Source: Methylomonas aurea (GTDB lineage Bacteria; Pseudomonadota; Gammaproteobacteria; Methylococcales; Methylomonadaceae). Taken from it: a stretch of 64,000 nucleotides of DNA. Location: NCBI RefSeq assembly GCF_024505045.1, contig NZ_JANIBM010000023.1:1-64000 (forward strand), written 5' to 3'. The position numbers and the translations under genes are program-made. A model generated the notes under the pieces. The model was not told where the DNA came from. It worked only from the letters and a program-made list of their open reading frames with translations, and did not search any database. How positions within the stretch are numbered: the first letter of the stretch is position 1; every line of letters starts with the position of its first letter. Positions 48,479-57,166 of this stretch are shown one piece after another.

Positions 48479-49705
48479 ATGGACGGAAACAAAAATATCC
48501 TGTTCGTCGACGACACTGAAAATGTGATCAGCGGCATCCAGCGGCAACTTCGCCCTTATCGCGAACAATGGCATTTGTATTTCGCCACCAGCGGTAAACA
48601 AGCCCTGGAATTAATGCAGCACCAGCCCATCGATCTGATCGTCTGCGACATGATGATGCCGGAAATGCGCGGCGACGAATTACTTAAACGGGTGGCAGAG
48701 GCCTATCCGGGCACGGTACGCATGATCCTCAGCGGCTACGCCGACGAAGAAACCTTGACTCGGGGATTGGAGGTGGCTCACCAATACTTGGCCAAACCGT
48801 GCAGCGCCGAAATCTTGCGGGAAACGATCTGCCAAATCTTCAATATCCAGGCTTGCGTCAATAATCCGCGCATCGCGGCGGAAGTCGGCGAAGCCAGCCA
48901 GTTACCGAGCTTACCCAAAATCTATAACGAGTTGAACTCCGCGATTGCCGACGAACGCACCACCAGCACTCAAATCGCCGATATCTTCGCCAAGGACATG
49001 GTGCTTTCCGCCAAACTGCTGCATCTGGTCAATTCGCCGTATTTCGGCTTGCAGCGCAGGGTATCCAATCTGACCGACGCGATCAATCTGATCGGCCTGA
49101 AAAAACTCAACAGTCTGGTGTTGTCGGTACACGTCAAAACCGCCTTTCCGGTCGACGATCAAGCAGCGGAACGCTATATGGAATACTTGTGGCAGGACGC
49201 CGGTCGGGTGGCCGAACTGGCTCGCTTGATCGCGCTATCGGAGCAGCAAAGCGAAGACCGGCCGGACCAAGCTTATTTGGGCGGCCTGCTGCACAATATG
49301 GGTTTGCTGATCTTTATGTCGCGCGGCGGTCATAAACTCAAAATGCTGATCGAACAAGCCCTAATCAGCGATACGCCGATCGCCGAACTTGAAACCGCCA
49401 TCTTCGGTTTTACCCGCGCGGAGGCGGCCGCTTACGTGCTGAGTTTATGGAAAATACCACCGCGCATCATAGAATCGATTTTGCTGCAACAACGGCCAAG
49501 CGATTCCGAATACGACGGCGTCAACGCACTGACTGCGGTACATGTCGCATCCTGCCTGCTCAAGCCCTCGGCAATGGGCGGTTACGACCGTTTATTCGAT
49601 ATGGCTCTGGATCTAGCCTATTTGCAGCGGCTCGGCAAATTGGACCGTCTAAACGAATGGCGAACGCTGGCCGATAACGTCATGGCATGTTTTGCGACAA
49701 AATAG
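48479..49705 (+). CDS. Response regulator with HDOD output domain
   Basis: 408 residues. Receiver domain (1-125) with acidic Asp11-Asp12, phospho-Asp57 in IVCDMMMPEM and Lys in LAKPCS. HDOD domain (about 140-340) with LPSLPKIYNELN, AKDMVLSAKLLHLVNSPYFG, NLTDAINLIGLKKL and the degenerate HD region YLGGLLHNMGLLIF. HDOD domains lack full HD catalytic residues and act in signalling. It is first of three receiver-containing genes spaced 9 and 63 bases apart. Confidence 0.9.
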   Translation: MDGNKNILFVDDTENVISGIQRQLRPYREQWHLYFATSGKQALELMQHQPIDLIVCDMMMPEMRGDELLKRVAEAYPGTVRMILSGYADEETLTRGLEVAHQYLAKPCSAEILRETICQIFNIQACVNNPRIAAEVGEASQLPSLPKIYNELNSAIADERTTSTQIADIFAKDMVLSAKLLHLVNSPYFGLQRRVSNLTDAINLIGLKKLNSLVLSVHVKTAFPVDDQAAERYMEYLWQDAGRVAELARLIALSEQQSEDRPDQAYLGGLLHNMGLLIFMSRGGHKLKMLIEQALISDTPIAELETAIFGFTRAEAAAYVLSLWKIPPRIIESILLQQRPSDSEYDGVNALTAVHVASCLLKPSAMGGYDRLFDMALDLAYLQRLGKLDRLNEWRTLADNVMACFATK

Positions 49706-49714
49706 GAGGGCTAG

Positions 49715-50941
49715 ATGGTGGAAATATTGCAAAACAAAATCCTGTGCGTAGATGACGAACCGAATGTTCTGGACACGTTCAAACGCACGTTGGGCCGCCA
49801 GTTCGCATTATTCACCGCAAGTTCCGCCGCAGACGCACTGCGCATCCTCGAGCAAGAGCGCGACATCGCCGTGATCGTGTCCGATTACAGCATGCCCGGC
49901 ACTGACGGCTTGGCATTCCTGAAGCGAGCCGGCGAGATTTCCCCAGACAGCGTGCAAATCGTGCTGACCGGAAACATCGAGTTGGACATCGCCATCAGAG
50001 CGATCAACGAGGCCCATATTTTTCGCTATTTACCCAAGCCCTGCCCGCTGGAGGTTACCAAGAAAATCATCGCCGACGCGCTGGCACAATACCGGCTGGT
50101 GGTTGCCAAGCGCCTGTTAAGCGAACAATTGGAACAGAAAAACCTGGAATTGTTACAGCGCAATGCAGAGTTGGCCGAAAAACAGGCGCTGCTGGAGCAC
50201 GAACTGGAGACCGCTAAAATCGTTTGCAGCAAATTCGGTAAAAACGGCTACCAAGTGCCCGACGGCCTTGATTTTTTCATCTCGGCCAAAGACGCGGTGG
50301 GCGGCGATTTCATTTTGAACGCCGTCAGTCGCGACGGCCAGGCATTTTACCTGATGATGGGCGATTTGACCGGCCACGGATTACAGTCCGCACTGGGCGG
50401 TTTATTAGTCACCGAGATCTTCGACGAGCAATGCCTGGACCATCCGCCGCTGGAACAGTTGGTGAATACGATTAACCGGAAAATGTGCCGCAAATTGCCG
50501 ACCGGCTTATTTTGTGCGGCATCGCTGATTGCGTTGGATTTGGCGGATGGCCGTCTGCAAGCATGGAACGGCGGCATGCCGGATATTTACTTTTTAGACC
50601 AGCAAGGCCAAATCGCCGACAAATTGCACTCTGCGAATCTGCCGCTCGGCATTGCCGCCGACCCTGGTCTTATCGGCAACATTGCCGAGTACGACGTCGG
50701 CGGTATCGAATCGGTATTTCTTTATAGCGACGGCGTGACCGATCAAATCGGCGCGGACCTCAACTTATTCGGAGTAAACGGTTTGCAGCGGGCACTGGAG
50801 GCCGATCTTGCTAGAGAGAGGCGTATCGACCGAATTGAGGCACAGTTGCGAGCCCATCAGCAGCAACAGCCCCAATCGGACGACATATCGATGGCGGAAA
50901 TCAATTTGCCGCGAATTTGCCGGGCCTTGGCGATCCGATGA
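49715..50941 (+). CDS. Response regulator with PP2C (RsbU/SpoIIE-type) phosphatase domain
   Basis: 408 residues. Receiver (1-125) with Asp13-Asp14, phospho-Asp57 in VIVSDYSMPGTDG and Lys in YLPKPC. A coiled coil (about 130-175, rich in Leu/Glu/Gln) leads to a PP2C domain (about 180-400) with KDAVGGDFI, MGDLTGHGLQSA, AWNGGMPDIYF, LYSDGVTDQ and SDDIS; the metal-binding Asp residues are present. Such regulators dephosphorylate anti-sigma-factor antagonists or similar Ser/Thr phosphoproteins. No antagonist (STAS) or anti-sigma kinase gene is adjacent, so the target is elsewhere. Confidence 0.9.
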   Translation: MVEILQNKILCVDDEPNVLDTFKRTLGRQFALFTASSAADALRILEQERDIAVIVSDYSMPGTDGLAFLKRAGEISPDSVQIVLTGNIELDIAIRAINEAHIFRYLPKPCPLEVTKKIIADALAQYRLVVAKRLLSEQLEQKNLELLQRNAELAEKQALLEHELETAKIVCSKFGKNGYQVPDGLDFFISAKDAVGGDFILNAVSRDGQAFYLMMGDLTGHGLQSALGGLLVTEIFDEQCLDHPPLEQLVNTINRKMCRKLPTGLFCAASLIALDLADGRLQAWNGGMPDIYFLDQQGQIADKLHSANLPLGIAADPGLIGNIAEYDVGGIESVFLYSDGVTDQIGADLNLFGVNGLQRALEADLARERRIDRIEAQLRAHQQQQPQSDDISMAEINLPRICRALAIR

Positions 50942-51004
50942 GCGGGTACGGTGGATTTTCGCCAACGCAGTGCGCACCAGAACGCATAACACCGGAGTCT
51001 GAGC

Positions 51005-52330
51005 ATGTTCATTGAGGCAGAAGAGCATTACCGGATCCTGGCGGTCGATCCGGACCCGGCGTTGCGCAGCCGACTCGACTTGATGTTCAACGGCAGTGAG
51101 CACGCGTCGTTGACATACCGCCCAGAAAATCTGAGTTATATGTTTCTTGGCTGCACAACTATGGTAGAAGCGAGTGCAGCCATCGGCCGCGGCGTCAAGT
51201 CCGGACAAATTTTCCAGCTGGTTTTCGTGGAAAACAACCTGCCGGATGGCGAAGGTCTGGATTTAATCCGTCAATTGTGGCTAACCGACGCCGACCTGCA
51301 TGTCGTGCTATCTACCACCAGTCCAGGGCCGAACTGGGAGCAAATTGTCGCCACATTGGGGGAAAGCGACCAATTGTTGATCTTGGAGAAGCCGTTCAGT
51401 GACCTGGAATTGCGCCAAGTGGTTCATGCCGCGCTGCGAAAATGGCAGTTAAGCAAACAGTCGCAAAACGTTATGCGCTACATGGAGCAGCAAATCGAGC
51501 AGCGCACCCGCGCTATCGAACAAGCCAACAAAAACCTGCTGCAAGCCGAGAAATTAGCCGCCGTAGGCCAACTCGCCGCCGGCATCGCCCACGAAATCGC
51601 CACGCCGGCACAATACGTCGGCGACAATCTGCGAGCCATCGGCGATTTCTTCGCCAGCATCACCCATCTGCTGGAACGGTACCGCACAATACTGTCGGCA
51701 CAGGCCGACCATCGACAGGTTATCGACGACCTGGAACGTCAGGCCGATCTGGCGTTTATCCTGGAAGACGCTCCGTTGGCCATCGAACAGTCGTTGGAAG
51801 GCATTGCCCAAATCGTGCGTATCGTCCAGGCCATGAAGGGGTTTTCGCATAGCGGACAGAGCAACGCCGGATGGATCAACGTCAATCTGGCATTGGAGAA
51901 TACATTGCTGATTGCCCGTAACAGCTATAAATACGTGGCGGAGGTGGAAACGCATTTTGGCGACGTACCGACCATAGAATGCTTTCCGGGAGAATTGACT
52001 CAGGTTTTTTTGAATATCATCGTCAATGCGGCGCAAGCCATTGAGGACGGCAAAAACGGCGGCGGCAAAATCGAAATCCGCACCTCGGCGGTAGACGACT
52101 TTGTGGAAATCCGGATCGCCGACAATGGGCCCGGCATTCCGGAACCGATTCGCGACCGCATCTTCGACCCGTTCTTTACCACCAAAGACTTCGGCAAAGG
52201 CAGCGGCCAAGGCCTGCATATCGCCTACCGTATCGTCACCCAGCAACACGGCGGCACGCTGAGCGTCGTCAGCGAAACCGGACAGGGAACCGAGTTTCTG
52301 ATACGGCTGAACCGGCAATTGCGCCGTTAA
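51005..52330 (+). CDS. Histidine kinase with N-terminal receiver lacking the phospho-Asp
   Basis: 441 residues. The N-terminal receiver (about 8-140) has the acidic pair Asp15/Asp17 and Lys129, but the beta-3 acceptor position reads [12 protein letters not shown], Glu76 in place of Asp. A coiled coil (about 150-180) follows, then the H-box [13 protein letters not shown] with His196 and a HATPase with [10 protein letters not shown] and GKGSGQGL. The kinase core resembles HEINTP-QYV type kinases. With Glu76 the receiver may be locked in an active-like state or used for binding. It likely signals to the two receiver proteins encoded just upstream (inference). Confidence 0.88.
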   Translation: MFIEAEEHYRILAVDPDPALRSRLDLMFNGSEHASLTYRPENLSYMFLGCTTMVEASAAIGRGVKSGQIFQLVFVENNLPDGEGLDLIRQLWLTDADLHVVLSTTSPGPNWEQIVATLGESDQLLILEKPFSDLELRQVVHAALRKWQLSKQSQNVMRYMEQQIEQRTRAIEQANKNLLQAEKLAAVGQLAAGIAHEIATPAQYVGDNLRAIGDFFASITHLLERYRTILSAQADHRQVIDDLERQADLAFILEDAPLAIEQSLEGIAQIVRIVQAMKGFSHSGQSNAGWINVNLALENTLLIARNSYKYVAEVETHFGDVPTIECFPGELTQVFLNIIVNAAQAIEDGKNGGGKIEIRTSAVDDFVEIRIADNGPGIPEPIRDRIFDPFFTTKDFGKGSGQGLHIAYRIVTQQHGGTLSVVSETGQGTEFLIRLNRQLRR

Positions 52331-52354
52331 CAGATTGCCGACCGCCTTACCCCG

Positions 52355-53062
52355 CTATTCCTGAGCCACGAAGCGTTTGCGTTCCTCCGCGCTCTTGCCC
52401 AATGCCTTGGCCATCCAGGGCGGCGGCGCGTCGAACACTTTCTGGAATTCCCGCAGTTGGTCGGTCGCTTCGATCACGTCCGGAATTTTGATCGGGTAAA
52501 TGTCGGCACGGATCACTTTTGCCGCCGCCGGCCCCCCGATCGATTGCACGAACAGCACGTGGCAATCCTTGATCAATTCGGCGCGGAACAGGTTTTTGTC
52601 ATCGGCGGTATCGGCATCGACCGTAGACCGAATATCCACCAGCCGCAAGTCGTCGCGCGACAACTGGTACACCAGAAAGCGGATACAGGAACCGAAATGG
52701 CCGTTCAATAATGCCCCGCTATTCGACGCGATCGCGACCCGGATCGACTCCGGCAAGTCACCGTCCTTGTAAGGCATGATTTCCGGCAGGCCCTCGTCGC
52801 CGTCTTCCTCGCCCCACAAGTACCGCACGGCCAGTTTGATATTGGCCAGGCCGATATCGATATCCTCGCCATCCTCCTCGCCGTCGTGGCTACCGATGCC
52901 GGTCTTCAAATTGGTCACGGTAATCGACTTCAATTTCTCGTCCGACAGCGGCGAGCCGACCTTTTCGTGCAGGATGCCAATCAGTGTCGCGACATCGACT
53001 CCTGGCAGCACGCGCGACGCCAACGCAATCCGCAACGCCAAATCTCGTGATAGTTGTTCCAT
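52355..53062 (-). CDS. nafY: NafY-type nitrogenase accessory protein (NifX/NafY family)
   Basis: 235 residues from the ATG at 53062, with AAAGGTGAGG before it; the frame opens at 53104. The N-terminal part (LSRDLALRIALASRVLPGVDVATLIGIL in parts) matches the helical NafY domain. The C-terminal half is a NifX-type iron-molybdenum cofactor-binding domain (RVAIASNSGALLNGHFGSC, then CHVLFVQSIGGPAAAKVIRADIYPIKI in parts). NafY of Azotobacter binds apo-dinitrogenase and FeMo-co during maturation. An acidic insert (GEEDGEDIDIG, GEEDGDEGL) is present. It is third in an operon with sigma-54 and NifA sites. Confidence 0.87.
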   Translation of the reverse strand: MEQLSRDLALRIALASRVLPGVDVATLIGILHEKVGSPLSDEKLKSITVTNLKTGIGSHDGEEDGEDIDIGLANIKLAVRYLWGEEDGDEGLPEIMPYKDGDLPESIRVAIASNSGALLNGHFGSCIRFLVYQLSRDDLRLVDIRSTVDADTADDKNLFRAELIKDCHVLFVQSIGGPAAAKVIRADIYPIKIPDVIEATDQLREFQKVFDAPPPWMAKALGKSAEERKRFVAQE

Positions 53063-53066
53063 AGCC

Positions 53067-53381
53067 TCACCTTTCAAGTTTGTGCTGCTCTTTCCAGTCG
53101 GCATAACCGCCGGCCAGGCTGTAAACCGCTTGGAAGCCGAAATCGCCGAACATTTCCGCCAAATGTTCGCTGGCGTGGCCGTAATAGCAGTAAATCAGCA
53201 GCGGCTTGGTTTTATCCGCCTTGCGCAGCAGGGAATCGCGCAACTGTTCGTGCACATGCATGGCATTTTCGATATGGCCGGCCCGGTAATCCTTCAGATC
53301 GCGGCAATCCAGAATCATCGGTTGCTGCGCGGCTATCAGTTGTTCCGATTCGGCGACGGAAACCGTTTTAAAGTTTTTCAT
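53067..53381 (-). CDS. Rhodanese-like sulfurtransferase in a nif-type operon
   Basis: 104 residues from the ATG at 53381; the frame opens at 53402. A single rhodanese domain of GlpE size: ILDCRDLKDYRAGHIENAMHV, then the active-site loop CYYGHAS with catalytic Cys65, and GFQAVYSLAGGYADWK. It lies 4 bases before nafY and 28 after the unknown gene. Azotobacter has a comparable rhodanese (rhdN) in its nif region. A role in sulfur delivery for iron-sulfur clusters of nitrogenase is plausible (inference). Confidence 0.87.
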   Translation of the reverse strand: MKNFKTVSVAESEQLIAAQQPMILDCRDLKDYRAGHIENAMHVHEQLRDSLLRKADKTKPLLIYCYYGHASEHLAEMFGDFGFQAVYSLAGGYADWKEQHKLER

Positions 53382-53409
53382 GCTCGCTCCCAACCTGGGC
53401 AAAGCCGGG

Positions 53410-53985
53410 TTAGACCGGACCGTAGCTGGCTTCTCGTTTGACTTCTATGGTCTTGCTCAAAGCCGTTTGGTAATCCACCGTTTCCGCCTTGAATTTGAAA
53501 TCTTTGGCAGCTTCGTAAACGGTCACCACCTTGTCTTCGGCCGACTGGCCTTTCAGGTCTGACTTTTCGATGTAGAGCAATTCCATGGTTTCGTTCCAAA
53601 CCATACCTTCGCTGTACGGCAATAATTTGAACTTGACGCCGCCGATTTCGACTTCCAGATTGTCAGCAATGTTTTCTACATAGATCAAAGCCAGGGTTTC
53701 GGGCGTCAGTGCGGACTGGTATTTCTCGACAAACACTTCCAGCGAATCCAGTTTGTAAACCACGCCGTTTATGAACAAGATTTTCTCGCTATCGGCCAAC
53801 ATCGCGGCTTGATGAATCAGCAACTTAGGCGGATTACGATCGTTAGGATTCGTGGCGCCCTCACGCATCGCGCCTTCGACCAAAACCAGGTCGCCACGCC
53901 AGGCCGAAACACCGGCCATGCTGGTCTTGCCCAACACGGAAGTAATGGTTAAAAGGCCCTGGCTGTCGTAGCTCTCGAGTAACAT
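53410..53985 (-). CDS. Unknown 191-residue protein, first gene of a NifA-type operon
   Basis: I do not recognise this protein. It starts at 53985 with CAGGAGAC eight bases upstream. There is no signal peptide, membrane helix or cysteine, so it is unlikely to hold a metal cluster itself. The N-terminal part looks beta-rich (MLLESYDSQGLLTITSVLG, WRGDLVLVEGAM). A central LLIHQAAMLADSEKILFINGVVYKL and a strand-rich C-terminal half (VEIGGVKFKLLPYSEGMVW, MELLYIEKSDLKG) follow. It leads an operon with a rhodanese and NafY behind a sigma-54 promoter and NifA site, so it is probably made under nitrogen-fixing conditions. Possible roles are nitrogenase maturation or protection; none is shown by sequence. 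Confidence 0.85.
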   Translation of the reverse strand: MLLESYDSQGLLTITSVLGKTSMAGVSAWRGDLVLVEGAMREGATNPNDRNPPKLLIHQAAMLADSEKILFINGVVYKLDSLEVFVEKYQSALTPETLALIYVENIADNLEVEIGGVKFKLLPYSEGMVWNETMELLYIEKSDLKGQSAEDKVVTVYEAAKDFKFKAETVDYQTALSKTIEVKREASYGPV

Positions 53986-54033
53986 CGGAAAAGTCTCCTG
54001 TCGAATGAATAGAATCGTGTTACTTGAGAACGA

Positions 54034-54049
54034 TGCAAGAGGCTTGCCA
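54034..54049 (-). promoter_or_regulatory. Sigma-54 (RpoN) -24/-12 promoter
   Basis: On the minus strand TGGCAA (54049-54044), five bases, TTGCA (54038-54034). The invariant GG and GC pairs have exact spacing; one position differs from TGGCAC-N5-TTGCW. Transcription would start near 54023, about 38 bases before the ATG at 53985. Confidence 0.82.
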
Positions 54050-54144
54050 GCTTGTTAAACCCTTATCAATATTGGGAATATTGCAGCGACATTCCGGATA
54101 ACCGGAGGTAAAACAAGCCAATTCGGCTATCCAATGGCTGACAT

Positions 54145-54160
54145 TGTCGCAAACCCGACA
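54145..54160. promoter_or_regulatory. NifA upstream activator sequence
   Basis: TGT (54145-54147), ten bases, ACA (54158-54160): a perfect TGT-N10-ACA. Its centre is about 129 bases upstream of the predicted start of transcription of the sigma-54 promoter, within the usual NifA enhancer distance. I saw no clear IHF site between the two. Confidence 0.72.
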
Positions 54161-54609
54161 TCAGGCTTAAGCTTTCGCAGCCCTCTGTGTCGTATTTGCG
54201 ACGATCCGATTCATTTAGGCGGTTGCAACTGGAGCGGTATCGTTACTAAACCGGCCGCCTGCCCGACTCGTTTTCCAGGAAAATCAAACACCGTCGCCGA
54301 TATGGACGCCATTCTCCGCACGATTTTCGCCGAATCCGAACCTGGTCTCGCTTGTGACAACTGCAAACTAACCCAGCAAACCTCAATTTCATACCGACCT
54401 TTGGAGAGAGGAAATACCGCTTCAGTTTGCAATTGTTGCCTTAACGAAATTAAATTGTTCCCAATTTTCGTTATTTACACAGATACATAACGACAAGTAA
54501 GCTCAATCCAGACGTTGCCTGGCAGAAGCGGAAAAATACCGCGCCCAGGCAAATCGATGCATAACACTACTGCACGCGCAGCGTATTAACTTCGATATCG
54601 GGTTGAACC

Positions 54610-56091
54610 ATGAAACTACCAGCAGTCAGCAAGGCGATAACGGTCACCGCCGGCATTTATGTTTGTGGCGCAGTAGGCGTTCTACAAGCCGCCGAGAAAA
54701 AAACCTACAACCGGCCGCCGTTTGCCGCATTTTCCAGCCAAATGTCCGATGCTTTGCTGGGCAACGACAAATACGAAAAACCGGTGTGGAACCTACACGA
54801 CAACCTTGGCTTGCCGAAATGGCTATCGCTCGGTCTGGAACAGCGTACCCGTTATGAAACGCTGGACAACGCTTTTAAAGCCAACGGCAAAGGCGGCGAC
54901 CAGCAAATCGCGCTGCAAAGCGATCTTTGGCTGCAAGCCGCTTTCGATGCCTTCCGCCTCGGCGCGGAATTTCTCGATGCCCGAGCCTTGGCTGCCGACA
55001 GCGGTTCCGGTATCAACAACACCCACGCCGACCAAGCCGACTTCATCCAGGGTTACTTAGCCTGGGCCAAACAAAATGTGTTCTACAGCGGTCTCGGTTT
55101 CGAAATGGTGGCCGGCCGCCAAACCTTGAATCTGGGCAGCCGGCGTCTGGCGGCGCGCAACGCGATGCGCAACACAATCAACAGCTTCACCGGCGTCAAA
55201 TTGCGCTTGTTGGACTACGACGCTTGGCAGTTGACCGGCTTCGTAACGATGCCGGTCAACCGCTACCCGACCGCTTCTATCGATTTGCTCGACGAAACTC
55301 ACGAGTTCGACGAGGAAGACACCCACACCTGGTTTTCCGGCGGTTTTCTGGAGCTTTACAAACTGGCGTGGAATACCAACGCCGAGATTTACTTGTACCA
55401 TCTGGACGAAGGCGACAGTATCCGCAATCCGACCCGCAACCGCCGCTATTTCACGCCGGGGGTTCGGTTATTCAGTAAACCGGCCAAGTCCAGTTACGAC
55501 TTTCAATTGGAGACCATCGGCCAGTTCGGCACGGTCAGAGCCACGAGCGGCGCCCGCGACGGCCTGGACCAGCAGCACAGCGCCTGCTACCAGCACGCCG
55601 ATGTCGGCTACAGTTTCGATGCGCCCTGGTCCCCGCATCTGACACTGGAATACGATTACGCCAGCGGCGACGACAACCCCAACGACAACCAAGAACAGAG
55701 GTTCGATACCTTATACGGCGCCCGCCGCTTCGAATTCGGCGCCACCGGCATCTACGGCGCGTTCGCTCGCACCAATATCAACTCGCCCGGCACCCGCATC
55801 ACATTTTCACCGCGGAGCGACTTGCAAGCATCGGTTTCCCATCGCTTGTTCTGGCTGGCCTCGCCGACCGACAGCAGGGCCGGCACCGGCTTGCAGGATA
55901 AAACCGGCCGCAGCGGCGATTCGGTCGGCCAACAATTGGAATTGACGGCGCGCTGGGACGTGAACAGCAGCCTGAATTTCGAAACCGGCTGGAGCCATTT
56001 GTTCAAAGGCGAATTCGCCAGATCCGCACCGTCCGCACCGCGCACCCCGGATACCGATTACGTTTACTTGCAAAGCTTGCTAAGGTTTTAA
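54610..56091 (+). CDS. Alginate-export-family outer-membrane porin (AlgE-like)
   Basis: 493 residues. A signal peptide of about 27 residues ends near LQA-AEKK. The mature chain alternates as a beta barrel and ends QSLLRF with the terminal Phe used in barrel assembly. LSLGLEQRTRYETLDN, GRQTLNLGSRRLAARNAMRNT and YDYASGDDNP are characteristic of the alginate export domain family, many members of which serve substrates other than alginate. No alg genes are nearby, so alginate itself is doubtful. It stands alone and converges with the HAD gene. Confidence 0.85.
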   Translation: MKLPAVSKAITVTAGIYVCGAVGVLQAAEKKTYNRPPFAAFSSQMSDALLGNDKYEKPVWNLHDNLGLPKWLSLGLEQRTRYETLDNAFKANGKGGDQQIALQSDLWLQAAFDAFRLGAEFLDARALAADSGSGINNTHADQADFIQGYLAWAKQNVFYSGLGFEMVAGRQTLNLGSRRLAARNAMRNTINSFTGVKLRLLDYDAWQLTGFVTMPVNRYPTASIDLLDETHEFDEEDTHTWFSGGFLELYKLAWNTNAEIYLYHLDEGDSIRNPTRNRRYFTPGVRLFSKPAKSSYDFQLETIGQFGTVRATSGARDGLDQQHSACYQHADVGYSFDAPWSPHLTLEYDYASGDDNPNDNQEQRFDTLYGARRFEFGATGIYGAFARTNINSPGTRITFSPRSDLQASVSHRLFWLASPTDSRAGTGLQDKTGRSGDSVGQQLELTARWDVNSSLNFETGWSHLFKGEFARSAPSAPRTPDTDYVYLQSLLRF

Positions 56092-56099
56092 CGGAGCTT

Positions 56100-56873
56100 T
56101 CAGGCCCTGCCGAATCCGGCGTCGCCTTCCAGGAAGTCTTCGAGATGTATCGGCCAACAGCCTTCAGCTTCAGCCTGCGTTTTGTCCTGCGGCAGATTGT
56201 AACCCCATAGGGCGAATCCGAGCCGCAACTCGGCAAGTTCGCTATGTTTGCGTACGTTCTGCAGAGATGGCAAGCGGTCTTCGACAAAATAAATCGGCCG
56301 GCCGGGATGCGAACGTTGCAGACCTTTCAATACCTCCGGCTTGCTCATATTCCGATCCAAGCCGAAAATGCGGTCGGCGGCCAGTTCGATGTCGTTCGCA
56401 TTCAGGATTTTCTTTACGAAACGCTCCTGCTTGGTAGTAACGACGTACCAGTCATGGTTACTACCCAACCGGTTCAGCTTTTCGGCCATGCCGGCGAACA
56501 GCGGATTCACGGCGATCCAACCCGCTTTGTCCTCGGCGATCCATTGGTCGCGCGTATCCCCGAACAACTGTTTCAGCCCCTCCACCGTCAGACCGGCATC
56601 CGCCATCAAGGCTTGGGCCTTTTCGCCATAACCGGCGTAGATCGACTCGGTAGTCTCGCCCGCATACAACAACCGAATCACGAGTATGGCTTCGTAGCCG
56701 GTTTCTATGATCGGGCGAACGGCGCGGAACTGTTCGACCAACTCCGGCGGAGCAGTTTCCGCCATGCCGTTCCATATCGTGGCAGCGGCTTTCCAGCCGG
56801 TCAGCGCGGTTTCCAGTGCGCTGTCGCAAATCACGCCGTCGAAATCCAGCGCGTAAATAATTGAATCAGTCAT
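56100..56873 (-). CDS. HAD-superfamily hydrolase
   Basis: 257 residues from the ATG at 56873. The catalytic motif I is ALDFDGVICDSA with two Asp, motif II is WYVVTTKQE (Thr), and motif III/IV is PIYFVEDRLPSL. The helical cap (about 25-135) is of the C1 phosphoglycolate-phosphatase kind. Probably a small-molecule phosphatase; the substrate is unknown. The ribosome binding site is not obvious. Confidence 0.85.
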   Translation of the reverse strand: MTDSIIYALDFDGVICDSALETALTGWKAAATIWNGMAETAPPELVEQFRAVRPIIETGYEAILVIRLLYAGETTESIYAGYGEKAQALMADAGLTVEGLKQLFGDTRDQWIAEDKAGWIAVNPLFAGMAEKLNRLGSNHDWYVVTTKQERFVKKILNANDIELAADRIFGLDRNMSKPEVLKGLQRSHPGRPIYFVEDRLPSLQNVRKHSELAELRLGFALWGYNLPQDKTQAEAEGCWPIHLEDFLEGDAGFGRA

Positions 56874-57166
56874 TAACAAACCAGGGGATGGGAAATAAAA
56901 ACGCGGTTATTGTACCGAACCCAGCCGCCGATAACCTCGACCGCGTCACTATGCCGGACCAAACCCGGCCAAAAGCAACTATTTCAACGAATTATGCTAT
57001 AAATCGAATCGGACTACGGCAACGCCATCCCGAATTTCGGCCCGGCACCGCCCCTGTCTGCGCCGTCAATGGACGCCGGACGGCCACTACAACAACGCAG
57101 AGTGCGCCCAGTCGGGAAACCGGGCCGGTCGTGCAGATAACAACACTCTTTCAAAGGAGGACCGTC

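Larger units (their letters stand above)
53986..54609. other. 624-base regulatory/intergenic region
   Basis: It holds the sigma-54 promoter (54034-54049) and NifA site (54145-54160) of the minus-strand operon. The rest separates it from the alginate-export gene. A plus-strand open frame at 54134-54490 begins over the NifA site, has no ribosome binding site or recognisable domain, and is probably not a gene. The region is more AT-rich than its surroundings near 54440-54490. No promoter for the gene at 54610 is obvious. Confidence 0.55.

Noticed and set aside
54134-54490. Plus-strand open frame of 118 residues with several Cys pairs
   Set aside because: It starts across the NifA site, lacks a ribosome binding site, shows no recognisable domain, and its composition is that of intergenic DNA.
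56861-57166. N-terminal extension of the DSVLRRHY repeat protein
   Set aside because: The extension overlaps the divergent HAD gene start and lacks a ribosome site; the ATG at 57167 has a strong one and begins a membrane helix.
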